64,000 nt of DNA from Leucogyrophana mollusca. Lineage: Eukaryota > Basidiomycota > Agaricomycetes > Boletales. The notes beneath the pieces were generated by a model. That model ran no database searches, was not told where the DNA came from, and saw only the letters and a list, made by a program, of their open reading frames with translations. The stretch's first letter is position 1. Every line of letters begins with the position of its first letter. The translations under genes and the position numbers were made by a program. This document shows, piece by piece, positions 22,773-33,651 of this stretch. Location of the stretch: positions 49,267 through 113,266 of the forward strand of contig MU266413.1 of assembly GCA_021014945.1 (NCBI GenBank), written 5' to 3'.

Positions 22773-23662
22773 TCAACGTTGCATATAGTTTTGTTGCTCG
22801 GTCGACTGTCCAGTCCTCTCCGCATCTTGCAGTCCTTTTAGGCAGTGAAAGACAGCATTGATCCCATCCCTCACAATATCAACGTCCTCCTGCACAACTC
22901 TTTTCACGAGTGAGGAGGTTTTGTCTGGATGCCACCGAAGCAGCGAACTTCGAATCCTTTCTCTCCTTGTCGTGATATTCGATCGAACTGAAAGGGACTC
23001 GAAGAGAAATTCCGAAATCGACTTGGGGCAAAGCAATTTGATGTCACGGGTCGAAGGTGGTGTTTGCAAAGGCCAAGGGATATCCATGAATGTAAGGGGT
23101 CCTTCCGATGAAAGCAGGACGGACCAGCGCCCTTCGTATCCTTCCCATCTATCTATCCTCCGCTTCTCTTCCACCTGCAACCTGAGTTCCTGCCTGACCC
23201 GCTCCGTACGCACCTTGTCCCGCCGACCGTACGCGTCTCGTAGGATACCTCCAGAGCGAACCCATTCCATTTCGCTATTCTCGGTGATCTCCCGCTCTTT
23301 CTCGAGCCGCAGGCGACGCGCCTCCAACAACACTCTTTGTTGTTTCTCATAGACGCGCTCCCGCTCATCATCTTCATGCTGCCGCTCCTCTGCTCTATCA
23401 CCTTTCCGATCACGATCATCCTCCAGATTGCAAGCACGTTCTTTGGCAGAGTCGTACGAGTCGTGGTTTGGAAGGAAAGGGGGGAAAGCAAGATAACCGA
23501 CCATGCCGTGGCCGTGGGTGGTATCTTCGTGCTATAGCAGCTGCAAGTCGTGCAAATCGCAAGGTGCGTGATTTGGGCAATGATTTGAACCACAGGTAAC
23601 TGGCTTACGTGATCAGAATCGATCGGAGTCTGTATCCCAAGTTGCCACCGACCTTGCAACGG
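22773..23662 (-). CDS. NFKBIL1-like protein with HPD-containing C-terminus
   Basis: Two minus-strand exons are clear: 23662..23609 and 23531..22773 (phase 0; last codon before the TGA gives NYMQR). A first exon near 23740 (MVDE, then GTGAGT) is likely but does not join in frame as I read it, so the N-terminus is open. After THGHGMVGYLAFPPF comes a long charged region, predicted coiled coil, with many E/R/K/Q (residues about 40-150). Then follow GPLTFMDIPWPLQTPP, IRSSLLRWHPDKTSS and VVQEDVDIVRDGINAVFHCL. This order (coiled coil, DIPWP, RWHPD) is what I know from the fungal relatives of NF-kappa-B inhibitor-like protein 1. RWHPDK resembles the J-domain HPD loop. The role in fungi is not established. 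Confidence 0.72.
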
Positions 23663-24373
23663 CTACATCAACGATGACATTGATCAGCGAAAGGGCCGTA
23701 GTACTGCCACAAGTACTCACGCTCATCGACCATTTTGCTCAGGTATGTACTTAGTTCATGATCATCATAGCCGTGACCAACCTCTTACTACCTACGGCAG
23801 ACTCTCCGCCGACTAACTTACATTGATCCGAAAGGTCTCTGGTTATTCTCTCTTCGTCCTAATTCAGTGTGCGAAGTGTCGTTCGCTTTAATTTGGCCAC
23901 TCTGCAACGATCATTGGCGTTTGATTGAGCTTCGCACCCATTGAATATTGACTGCACCCTGGCCCGCACACCTACGATCTCCCATACTCGTGAACTTCTT
24001 CTCGACGCAGATAAAACCGCTGACACCTCATAACACGTATTTAGCGGCCATAGCTCAATATCGCCTCTGAAAGTCGGCTTTTCCATCGAGATGAGATGCC
24101 GAATGCTCTGGTGTACCAATCTCAAGGTCAAAGACGTCTCTGGCCGCCCTTATTGATGGAGTTTAGTCACACGCGCAAGTTTTCCTGATCCATCTGGCAG
24201 ACATTGCCTCATCAGCCTGTCTCGTTCATCAGATAATTCAGATCCTGATGGAATTCTGTGGCAAGTATATAGGTACCCATGAGTGTGGTTGATCAAGACA
24301 CGACCTCAGAAAACCCCAACAGTATCCTACTGCCAGGAGGAATAACCATAGTCCTTGACGTTCACTCGCTTGA
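23663..24373. other. Intergenic
   Basis: Holds the probable 5' exon of the NFKBIL1-like gene on the minus strand (around 23720-23740) and the promoter of the plus-strand membrane protein. No other gene is supported. Confidence 0.45.
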
Positions 24374-26198
24374 ATGACGTTCGACGATTCGGCTTCTGAT
24401 AGCCTGCTCACCACCCACGACTTTTTGCGTTCATGCTCTCAGTCCAGCGACATCCATCCAGACGACGGTTTCACCCTTGACACAACGATGTCTCTGGAGA
24501 AGAACACAGATGGAACCGAAATATATGATCGCAGCCGGCGAGCTCGTACACTTGCTCTCATCGGATTAGGTGTCTCCGTCATCTTTGGCGGCTTTTGCGT
24601 AGTTGCAGGCATTACCATCGCCGTCACCCACCATTCCATTACAGGCGTTTTCGTGATATCCATCGACAATTGGTGGGCGGCAGAAATTCTGAAACTGGCG
24701 CTGAATCTCGCAGTCACACTGTGCACCGAGTCCATCGGGTTCGTTCACAGCGTGGCCTTGCGATCTGCCTTGCCTTTGAGTCCCGACTCCTCTTCAATAC
24801 CAACATACGGCTTCTCACCGCAGCACGCAGTCGTCCTTGGTCGAACCCAAACGGAACTCTCATGAACGCAGTAATGGCAACCCTACTCATTCTTTCGTAC
24901 AATGCCTGCCTGCTCTCTATCCTGCCCGTGGGGGGCGACGTTTACTCAGCGTTCCCCACTATCGGCATCACCTCAGTGATTTTTATCATACTTGGTACCA
25001 CTTGCTGCAGTGCTTTATCGCTTTCAAAAGCATTCGATCCACGCAATGCCTCACCTGGAGTTCTTCTCCTTTCGACATGACGGCTGCTCTTGTGCACCAT
25101 GCCCACGTCATACCTAGTGGTCAAGGATGCATGCGCGGCGTGCATGCCACAGACTCATTTGGGGGCGCAAGCTTTCCATTGGCAAGACAGCCTTCAGCTT
25201 GGAAATCCCATTCCAGCGTCTGGAAAATAGTCGTCGTAATTTGGTCTTTAGTCGTCTTATATCTCACCTGGGGGGCAGGGATGATCGCGGCTGCGATGGC
25301 ATTCTATGGCCAGTTCAGTGAGGGTATACAAGCAACGTGGTCAATCCTTCCCGATAACAGTAGTAACCTGGGATTTGGGTACCAAATTCCGCTGGATCCG
25401 ACAATATCCACCATACCTTTCTGGCTCCTGGTATTCTGCAACATAGCGCTTACCCAGGGTTCGCTTACTCTGGTGTTGCATTGTTCAGAAGTCATTGCCA
25501 ATGTCGCCCGCGACGAGTCTACATGGAGAGCGGCTACTTCCAAGAGTGGGGCACTTATGACTTGCTCAAGTTTCTTGACATCTGTGCTAGGGAGCTGGCT
25601 CAACATTATACTCCTTCTCGCAAAACCGGCATTGCGTAAGCACCACACCATCATACAGGAGCTTTCTGTGACTGATTTCCGCTGGGTGCTATAGACTGGA
25701 TGTTTGGCCTTTGCCTCATTGTGGAGGGTTCCGTATTGTCTCAGGAGGGCCCAGTCCCGGCTCCTGGCGGGGGGGGCCGACTGTTACTTCAAGAAGCTGC
25801 AATACGAATGAACGTGGTTCAGGTCAGCCTAGTCGTGGTTATACTCCTTATCCGGCATGGCGCCTCAGACTCACCAGTTTCCTCTCACAGATTATGAATT
25901 TATCCCTTGCAATCATCATTCTCGCCATTGTTTTCACCATAGTAGCTGCTCGCCGGCCTCGCGGGCCTCAGCCTGCCGCGTACGGCCACATTCAGACCCT
26001 AGCGAACTTGATCGACGAGTGGTCACCGGTAATGTGGTGGGGGCATAAAGAAGACGGCATCCCGTACTGTCATGCAGGTAAGCGCCCTGCGCGTCGGAGG
26101 TTCTTATTTTGATGCAACGAGCTCTCGCAGGCACGAGCAACCATCCTCTTCCGGATGTAAAGATGGACCGTGTCTACGCCGGTAGTGTTTCCGCGTGA
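24374..26198 (+). pseudogene. Polytopic membrane protein, frame broken in three places
   Basis: Coding regions 24374..25635, 25695..26077 and 26131..26198 give a polytopic protein with several hydrophobic segments (for example LIGLGVSVIFGGFCVVAGI, FPTIGITSVIFIILGTT, IVVVIWSLVVLYLTWGAGM). The conserved-looking tail is PRGPQPAAYGHIQTLANLID, WWGHKEDGIPYCHAG, HPLPDVKMDRVYAG. I recall this as a widespread uncharacterised mushroom family. The frame changes at about 24772 (HSVALRSAL to AFESRLLFNTN), at about 25030-25055 (before TWSSSPFDMTAAL), and in an eight-G run at about 25768-25776. No introns fit in these spots. It is either a recent pseudogene or a gene with indel errors in the sequence; the G-run break is the one most open to error. 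The start could also be the ATG at 24488. Confidence 0.68.
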
Positions 26199-26559
26199 GA
26201 CACCCTGTGGGTTCCAGCATCTCACTCCTGCGATAAGTGATATACTGCAGAACCTAGTGTAACATCAACACCACCTATCTAGATACAAATTAGAGCTCCA
26301 TACGTAGTTAGAATCGCATCCAGCGTGTTTCGGTCTGGTTGACTCCCCATTGAGAAGCTTGAGTACTCCTTAATGGCTCGATAGACTTCTGGTAGATTGC
26401 CCACATCCAGCATTGTGTCTTGTAGCCCCCGAATTCTTTCCCGTGCAATCTAAGGAAGTTACTCGATTTATATATGATGTGCATCACAAGATTTGGTCCG
26501 TACGTCCATTCGTTTATCTGTATACCAATACAACGATGCTAAAGGGAGCCCAGACCAGC
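26199..26559. other. Convergent intergenic region
   Basis: Lies between the 3' ends of the membrane-protein gene and the NF-X1 gene. No gene is seen. Confidence 0.55.
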
Positions 26560-29500
26560 CTACACATCATCCTCCCAATCGTCGGGTACATCTTCTGCAC
26601 TGGCCGCTGCCGCTTCCGGAGGCTGAGGCTGAATTACAGACGCAGATGCAGATGCAGCTGCTCGCTGCGCTCGAACAGAAGGTGCCACCCACGCACCAGC
26701 ACCAGGCTTCACGATCGCAGGTGTAGGCGTGGTCCCACCAGACCTAACACCCGCATTCGCGTTCCCGCTACTACCGGTCGCAGAAACAGGACGCGAAACC
26801 ACCGAAGTCCATCGCCCGCCTGTGATTGGGGTAGGTGCAGGTAAGGGTGTCCTCACCCGCAAATCAGCTAGTTTACCGAGGTTCGATGAGGGGCCAGGGG
26901 AGGAGGAAACGAAGGCGGAGAGGAGGGGTGATGGAATGCGCGTGTCGATGCGTCGGATGAGCTGAACGCTTCTGTGCGGCTCTTGGTCTACCATCTGGGT
27001 GTCCATGCGATAAAGTGATGCGAGCTGAAAAAAAGAGGGGGTTTAATAGAGGGTAGAGGATACTTCGAGAAGGGTACTTGCATCATGGACAAATTTGCGC
27101 CGTTCCGGCGGCATATGCGGAAGCACCTGAGTTCGTTTTTCTGACGCGACGAAACTATCACGGAAGATAGTATCAGATCAGTACATTTCACGGTGTATAA
27201 GCAATCAAGACTATGGCTACTCACTCAGAGAATGTTTTCTCGACCAGTCCAACGAACTTCGCGTTACTCCCAAGTTTCGCAAATGCAACCAGCTCGTCAT
27301 TATAGACGACTACCACCTTCGCATCCCGCTTCTCAGGGCTGATGCCTAAGGCATCAGCCAGCCTCGCATTACGTTTCGCGATCGCGCACTCCCCAGCGCA
27401 CTTGAGCTGCTGATACTCGCCAGAGCTCTTCATCTGATCTTTACTGAGACGGACGGAGGAACAGGGTACAGAAGAACGGATAAGGCCGCAAGGACAGGTG
27501 AGCGTTACCAGCGCGAGACAGGGCTCGGTCTCAGGGCAGGAAGCGGGTGCGTGGCAGGTTTGCGTGCATGGATGGTGTGCAGGAAGACTAAAGAGCTTAT
27601 GAAGTGAGGAAACTTAAACGGAAGGATTGGAACTCACCATGATTTACGAGACTTCCCACAAACGGAGGTGCATCCCCCGCATTCGTCTCCGTGGCAGAGG
27701 CGCTCGCAATGATGGAAGCCGCACCCTAACAATCTGCCGTCGGGATCACCGCGAAGTGAGCACAAGGTTCACGCATCAGACAAACAAGGCCACCTACCGA
27801 CCACAGACGCTCCCGCAAGCCACACGTTCTTGCGAACACCTGACATTATCAACCATCTTCTTCCCGCATGCGCAACGTTTGCTGGTGAGGAATGGACAAG
27901 GGGGGCATGGACTCTCGCTTGCTTCGCTCGTCGAACCATCCGAGCCCGCGACGATGTTGCTTTCGTGACAGGAATGGGGTACTGGGGGGTGTCCGCAAGG
28001 AAGTGGGGGTCGGGCACAGGGATAAGCACAGTTGATAGGCGTGCCGCACGGTATTGGTGGCTCGAGGACCGTACGACCGCACGGACAAAAAAGCTGCAGC
28101 AGTGATGAGTGACCGTAAATGCAGATAGACTGGGCTCACGGCTTACCTCCTCAAACGTGCTCCTCAGACATACCCCACAAGCCCCGCGATGGTCTCTCGC
28201 CTCGCACTGGTGGTTCCCGCAACTTAGCATTTTCCCGCAAGCGAGGTCGCACTCGTGCAGTCCACCATCATCCACACCCTCCAGGCCATCACCCGCGTTG
28301 CGTCTCTTACCCTTGCGTGCGAATGATGCAAGAGGACAGCAAATACGGTTGCATTGATGCCGGCCGCATGCGCGAAGCGCCTGGCAGGGCCTGTCGCACA
28401 TGATCTCGGTTTCTCCTGATGGGGCGGTCTCCCCACAGCGAACCTCCCTTGTCGTACCCCCACACCGACACACTTTCACGACCTTCACGGCACAAGGCGG
28501 ACATGCACCGTCATGGCAATTCACCTCACAGGTGTGCTCGCAAGATGTACGTGACCGGGAGCAGCGGGAGGGACATTTTGGGATGGGAGCCGTGCATGAT
28601 GTCCGTGGTGGAGTTGGTAGGGAAGAGAGTGGAGTTTGACCACACGGGCAGTGCGTGACACGCTCAGGTGAGAACGGACAGGGAGGTGGGACAGCTGAAG
28701 GTGGATGACACGACTTTTGGCAAGTGTGCTTGAAACAGTCAAAGGGCCTAAGGATAGATGTGTCAATTTGGCTTGTCAACCGGACTGCGATAACAAACCA
28801 CGTACCGATTACAAGTGTTGTCGCATTCAAATCTCCCTTCCCATTTCTCTTCTCTGCTATTGGCATCTAACACGAGAGAGCAGAAAACAGAACGGTCCTT
28901 CCCATCCCCACAAGGGACCTCTTTCTCCTCCTTTCCACAAAAGCATTTTACTACCTCATTTACGGTGCAGAGCTCACAGTCCCCAGGGTGGCACGATGCT
29001 GCGCAAACGTGAGCTGGGTCACCACAGGATAGCTGCCTGCCACACGTCCGGCCGCACGAGCCCAGTGCTGACGAGGCGAACGAAGTGGATGTGAGGGTTG
29101 AACAGCGAAAGCTTGTTATTTCTCGTCCACAATGACACGCCTTACTCACTGTCACGGCGCAGGGGGGGCAAGGGCCGGGGTGACACTGCAGCGGACAAGG
29201 ATGACCACACCCTGACGATCGTGCCCGAGAGCAGGGCAAGCCGCACGAGTGGGGCGTTGCGAGGCGACCTGGGGAAGGTTGCGAAGTTCTATGGCAAAAA
29301 CACCTGTAAAGTTAAAAGATTATTTAATGTCAGTAAAATCAGCGGAACGAGATGATTACGCACCAATATACAGTGGGCACGACCTCTCTCTTCGCTTGGC
29401 ACCCTGGGCAGCGCCATTCACCTTGGCGGTCCTCACCACGTGCACGCCACGCATCTTCAAGGTCTTTGACACTCTTCGCAGCCCAAGAGCGAATGCACTT

Positions 29501-30238
29501 CAAATGAAAAGTCGTCCAACAACACTGCGCACTCGTAGTCCCACCATGACCGTCGGCGGCTACTTCAGGGGAGCACGACCAAGTCGGCTGACCAGGGTGA
29601 ACAGAATTGAAACAGATGGGACAGTCAGGGTAAGGAGGTGTTCTGAGAGCATGGGTAAGGATGGAGGTAAGATCGTCTGCTGGGGGTGCTGTGTGATTCT
29701 TTGGCTCAGGCTTCTTAGTGTGATCTGAGGCACTTTTGGCATCGGCAGGATCAGTGAGCCCAGCATTGAATTTGGCACGGCGTCTCCCTGTACGTGGAGG
29801 AGGAGGCTGGGATGAATCCGGGTCAGGTGCGGGGCCTGGTTCGGAGGTGCTGGGAACTGTTCCATTGACGGCAGCTGAACGAGGTTGACCAGCAGGTCGT
29901 CGTCGTCCCCGGTTTGAAGGCCTAGGTTCCCGGTTTCCTTCTATCTGTCTTTGTCCCTGCCCGCTGGCCTGAACATGCTCACCCCCGGGCTGAGAAGCTC
30001 GCTTCGGCCTACTGTCACGATCTCCACCTCTATTTCGCGGGGGCGGTCTATCGTTCGATCTAGCATTTAGAGAGTTGTCTAAAGTCCGCGTTCCATCTGT
30101 AGGCCCGACCTCACTTGCTGTGAAATCACTGTTAGGATTACGAAGCTGAACGCGATTACGATTACGGTTCCTGTTTGTGTTCGGATTACGTTGTAAGTGA
30201 TCGGTGGGGGGTGTAGGGGTCGCAGTAGGTTGTTCCAT
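26560..30238 (-). CDS. FAP1: NF-X1/FAP1-type zinc-finger protein with RING-like and R3H domains
   Basis: Eight minus-strand exons close in frame to 1088 aa: 30238..29364, 29303..28806, 28747..28147, 28093..27798, 27733..27638, 27587..27225, 27154..27082 and 27024..26560. The N-terminus is a low-complexity, RG/Pro-rich tail (to about residue 200). A RING/PHD-like CPICFNSV...CWTTFHLKCIRSW...WRCPGC follows, then a series of NF-X1 fingers (CGHPCPLQCHPGPCPPC, SCGDPAHVCAASCHPGDC, SCEHTCEVNCHDGACPPC, ACGRHQCNRICC, SCGNHQCEARDHRGACGVC, GCGFHHCERLCHGDECGGC). An R3H-type domain follows (FVGLVEKTF...LPHMPPERRKFVHDLASLY, MVDQEPHRSV). FAP1 in yeast binds FKBP12; NFX1 members act in transcription and RNA control with ubiquitin-ligase features. 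Intron 7 uses a GC donor (GAT|GCAAGT). Confidence 0.92.
27025..27081 (-). other. GC-AG intron in the R3H region
   Basis: On the minus strand the exon ends KFVHD and the intron begins GCAAGTACCC, the optimal GC-donor form, ending TTTTTCAG. Splicing gives KFVHDLASLYRMDTQ, as expected for this domain. No GT donor gives this join. Confidence 0.85.
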
Positions 30239-30728
30239 GCAATTGTTCAAGGAAGCGCTGACTGTGAATGTAAAATGTGAGAGGATGTTGAGGCAAGAGG
30301 AAAAGAACTGAGTGCTGATGAGCGAGCAGAACGGATGAAGGGTGAAGTCGTGCTGAGTCAGCCGAGAACGGCTCCGACACCACGTGACACCACCGTTAAA
30401 CCTGGACTATACAAAGGGAAGACCGTAGTCGCTCTTTCTAACCGCTACAGTAACCTACACCTGCCAAGTTCTAACGATTTGATTTTGCTTTGATTTGCCA
30501 TAAGCCATACATACATGTTACAAGACGGTTCACTGCAATGTAACAATTTTAACTTTCTGGCTGGTTGAGGTCTACCGGCAAGAATTCCCGCTACCAGCGC
30601 ATCCAACAACCATGCGGCTCTGACCCCAACCCGTCGCCGACCAGCGAAGTGTTCGTCAACTGCTTCTGAAGGGCCCAGAGATCCCGAAGGGCTCCGGCAC
30701 AATGCGAAACCTCGACGTACCCCCACTT
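30239..30728. other. Intergenic, promoter side of the NF-X1 gene
   Basis: No gene is supported. A short minus-strand frame (30445..30774) overlaps the end of the next fragment and shows no domain. Confidence 0.45.
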
Positions 30729-31155
30729 CTAGCAGTTGGGATGACTCGCGAGGTAGGACTCCGCTGGAGTACAACTTGACTCTAGTGTTGCGTGCGGGCT
30801 AAGTAACAGGTGTGATTTACCCCCAAGCTTGATCTTGACCACTCTCAGCTCGGTCGGGTAAGGGTGTATTTTGGGAATATCTTCTGTGAGTTCCTGCCAG
30901 AGAGGTTCATTCCCAAAAGCACGCGAGTATTCGTCCATCGGGTGAACGCTAATTGCGGCTGGGGATACTGACATGTCGAGCTCAACAACTAGCCAGTTGC
31001 AATTTGGTCTAGCTTTCCTTGTGTTGATAACCAGTTGTCGAGTGCTTTCTTTTGTCCAGATGATAACCTCAATCCCTGCGAGTAAAGGGAGACTACGGGC
31101 TATGTCCGGTGAGCGGGACGGCCCTGCGAACTCAATCAGAGTATACTCAGGGAGA
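30729..31155 (-). pseudogene. LRR-like/F-box-like C-terminal fragment
   Basis: An open minus-strand frame without a suitable start reads LPEYTLIEFAGPSRSPD, IEVIIWTKESTRQLVI and WLVVELDMS. It then continues over EPLWQELTEDIPKIHPYP and ELRVVKIKLGG to a stop at 30729. The style matches the leucine-rich tails of mushroom F-box proteins, but the F-box half is absent and the frame opens inside the 3' end of the MYND gene. It may be a truncated duplicate or an alternative 3' extension of that gene. Confidence is low. Confidence 0.35.
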
Positions 31156-32876
31156 CGTTACATGGCCAGTGCGAACCTACGGCCAATCTGAGTGCCTTGC
31201 ACACGTGTTGATGGCGCATCCTCCAGTCGATTCGCTGACACTGCTTCGAACAGTATCTGGCAACAGCACACCCTAAGCATCGGTGAAGGTGCGCGGTGTT
31301 CTCATATTGATGACACTGCAGACCTTGTGAGCCTGGAAAATTTGGCAGAACAAATCACTTGCGTCTGGTCCCGCACAATGGCTGCCGAATGTGAACTTCT
31401 CCTTCATCCTTGTCTGCACCTCCGTATACATGTCCACCGAAGCTTTCAGCAGTCCCCAGTGTCTCCATAACTCCTTATCGTGCTCCGCGCGCTTTTCGAT
31501 CCCTCGCGAAGCAATATTTTCAACGGCTTTGGCCACAGCGGTCAGCGTTCTGTCGAAAATACATAGCTGCATAAGCTCTCGTAATATTGCCAGAGAATTG
31601 TCTTTATGGGGTCTGTCAGGCCCCTCGTCTTCGTTTGGAAGGAGTCCCGTCTGTAGTATTGAATGCAGAAGGCGAGCTCCAAGTGCTTCACATACCGCTG
31701 ATATGTTGTCATCCGCATGCTCCATAGCAAACGAAACATAACAGTAGCCTCCTTGCAGGGCCGCACGTCTACCCATCAATGTGTAAGGATCATGGCAGTT
31801 CGGAGGAAGGCTAGTAGTCTGTCCGCCTGATATGTCGACAAGAAATCGCGGCCATAGGAGAGAGATAGCGGTGGCTACGACTTGTATCGATCCCGCGGAG
31901 ATGAGTGTCTCTCGAAGGGTTGGGTCCTGCTTACTCCAGGACCGTAGGAGCCGGGTAGATGTCTCGAAACACGCCGAGACAAATCCCAGTTGCGTTTTCA
32001 GCGTCTGAACAGGCTGCGATTGTTCTATCTTGGCCCCCTCGGCAGCTACCTGCCGAATGTAGCTGATAATTGTGGTCGCCATCGGTACGGGGCCCCCTAC
32101 CAAGTCCACGAACGAGGTCAAAAGTGAAGGATCTCCCGCTGTACTGGTATCTGTGCAATCGTCTACCACAGCCAAGACCGCTATCCGCAAGGTCTGGAGC
32201 TGGAACATCACTTCTTTCTTAGACGCGACCCCGACAGCAAACGTAGTATCGTACTTCATGTCGATTACCGTTCGCCACATCTGTGCAACGGCATTTTGCG
32301 CGTTGGGCGTAGACCGAACCATGCGCCGCGCCGCGCCAGGGGCATCGCCCAGTGTGAGCAAAGCTTGCCTGATGATTCCAATGGCGTCCAGCCTTGTCAC
32401 TGATAACCCAGCCAACGAGCCATGATGGTCCGAAGGGGGCGCAAGGAAGTGGTGATAGAAGAATGGCAGCCAAGGAAAGAGAAAAGAAGACTTGGACTGC
32501 ATTATCCGGCGCGCTTCGACATCCGAGTCCTTAATGTGTCCGATGGACACGGAAACGCGGGTGATGGCCATGAACGACCATTTAGCCAGCATTATGTCGC
32601 GAACTACCTCCAGTTTGACTTCGTTCGGAATACGAGACGAGCGCAAGTGAACGTAGAAGATTGGAAGCAGGGCGTGAACGTGATGCAGTAAAGCACCGAT
32701 ACCAGCGCTAAGCAGTTGGAGGTTTTCAATTGAACCATCAATGGCCCGTTTCGCCGAGGCCTATCAGAATATCGCCGACGTCAACTGCAGAATAGTCCAG
32801 TATTCAGCATCGTACCCACCAGCACGGGCCCCGGTAGCGTCTCCAAAGCAATATTCTCGCTGGCTGTTAGCGACAT
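31136..32876 (-). CDS. MYND-finger protein (Agaricomycete family)
   Basis: Three minus-strand exons, 32876..32820, 32760..31317 and 31272..31136, sum to 546 codons (545 aa). The N-terminus reads ALETLPGPVL joined to ASAKRAIDGSIENLQLL and LLPIFYVHL, which is how many mushroom MYND proteins begin. A long helical region follows. The C-terminus has the second half of a MYND finger in clear form: RYCSKQCQRIDW...HQHVC. The first half is irregular (HCAGPDASDLFC...VCRC) because the intron falls there and one Cys pair becomes C-x-C. MYND fingers mediate protein contacts; the partner is unknown. The 44-bp last intron is short. The exon arithmetic supports the model. Confidence 0.75.
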
Positions 32877-33651
32877 TGTGGTTGTTGAGTGGGTGGCGGA
32901 ATCTATAGCGAATCCAGATGCTGCGTGTTCAGGACGATTCGACTCAGATGAAAGCAGTATGTGGAGCACTCCCTGGGACTTCACCTTCACTGGGGCTTCA
33001 GAGCTTCAGGCCTTCTGATTACAAGAGCAACTGCCACGTTGCGCTACATGTATTAATCGCATGGTTCTCCACCTAATCCACCAGCCGAGCCAAGGAGTGT
33101 TTACACCCAGGCTACAGAAAAAGAGAAACAGTGGGCAGTCGATTCGTCATCTGTTGAGCTTCTGCGGTCCACGCCCGACCCGCGTCAGCAAAGCATCACA
33201 TGTCCACGGGTAGTAGGCGATTCATATGACGACCCAGCGACGACCAGAGGCGCCGCGAATTTCATCGAGGTGAAACAGGGTGAAGCATGTTTTATATTAA
33301 GTTTGAAATGATGAAGAAAAGAAACTCGCGGAATATCGTGTGGCGAAACGTCAGCGTCAGGGTCCTCGATAAGTCGACTTACACACATCGCTGCCCAGCA
33401 TTGCCCTTGGCTAGCGAGTTCGTGAACGTAAAAGTTCATCCATGTACTTATGTATGCCCCGAGGCTATGTCAAGGCCAAGGGACGAATTACCCTGTCCTC
33501 GCCACCATGCCCTCATGATGCTCTGCCAGGTCCAATGTATCCAATAATACTATAGGTTGTTCCAGTGTACAGATATTTAGGCGGGTCGCAGTGTAATGTA
33601 TGTCTAAACCAAACACTTTACGAAAAATCACCTTCCATGAATGTCCCTTCA
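32877..33651. other. Intergenic
   Basis: No gene is supported between the 5' end of the MYND gene and the 3' end of the APH-family gene. Short frames only. Confidence 0.5.

Noticed and set aside
32781..32876. Exon resembling the N-terminus of a DUF6534 membrane protein (LETLPGPVLVGTMLNTGLF)
   Set aside because: A GTGGGT donor after PGPVL gives a 59-bp intron and joins in frame to the MYND gene, matching how that family starts. The DUF6534-like part is intron read-through.
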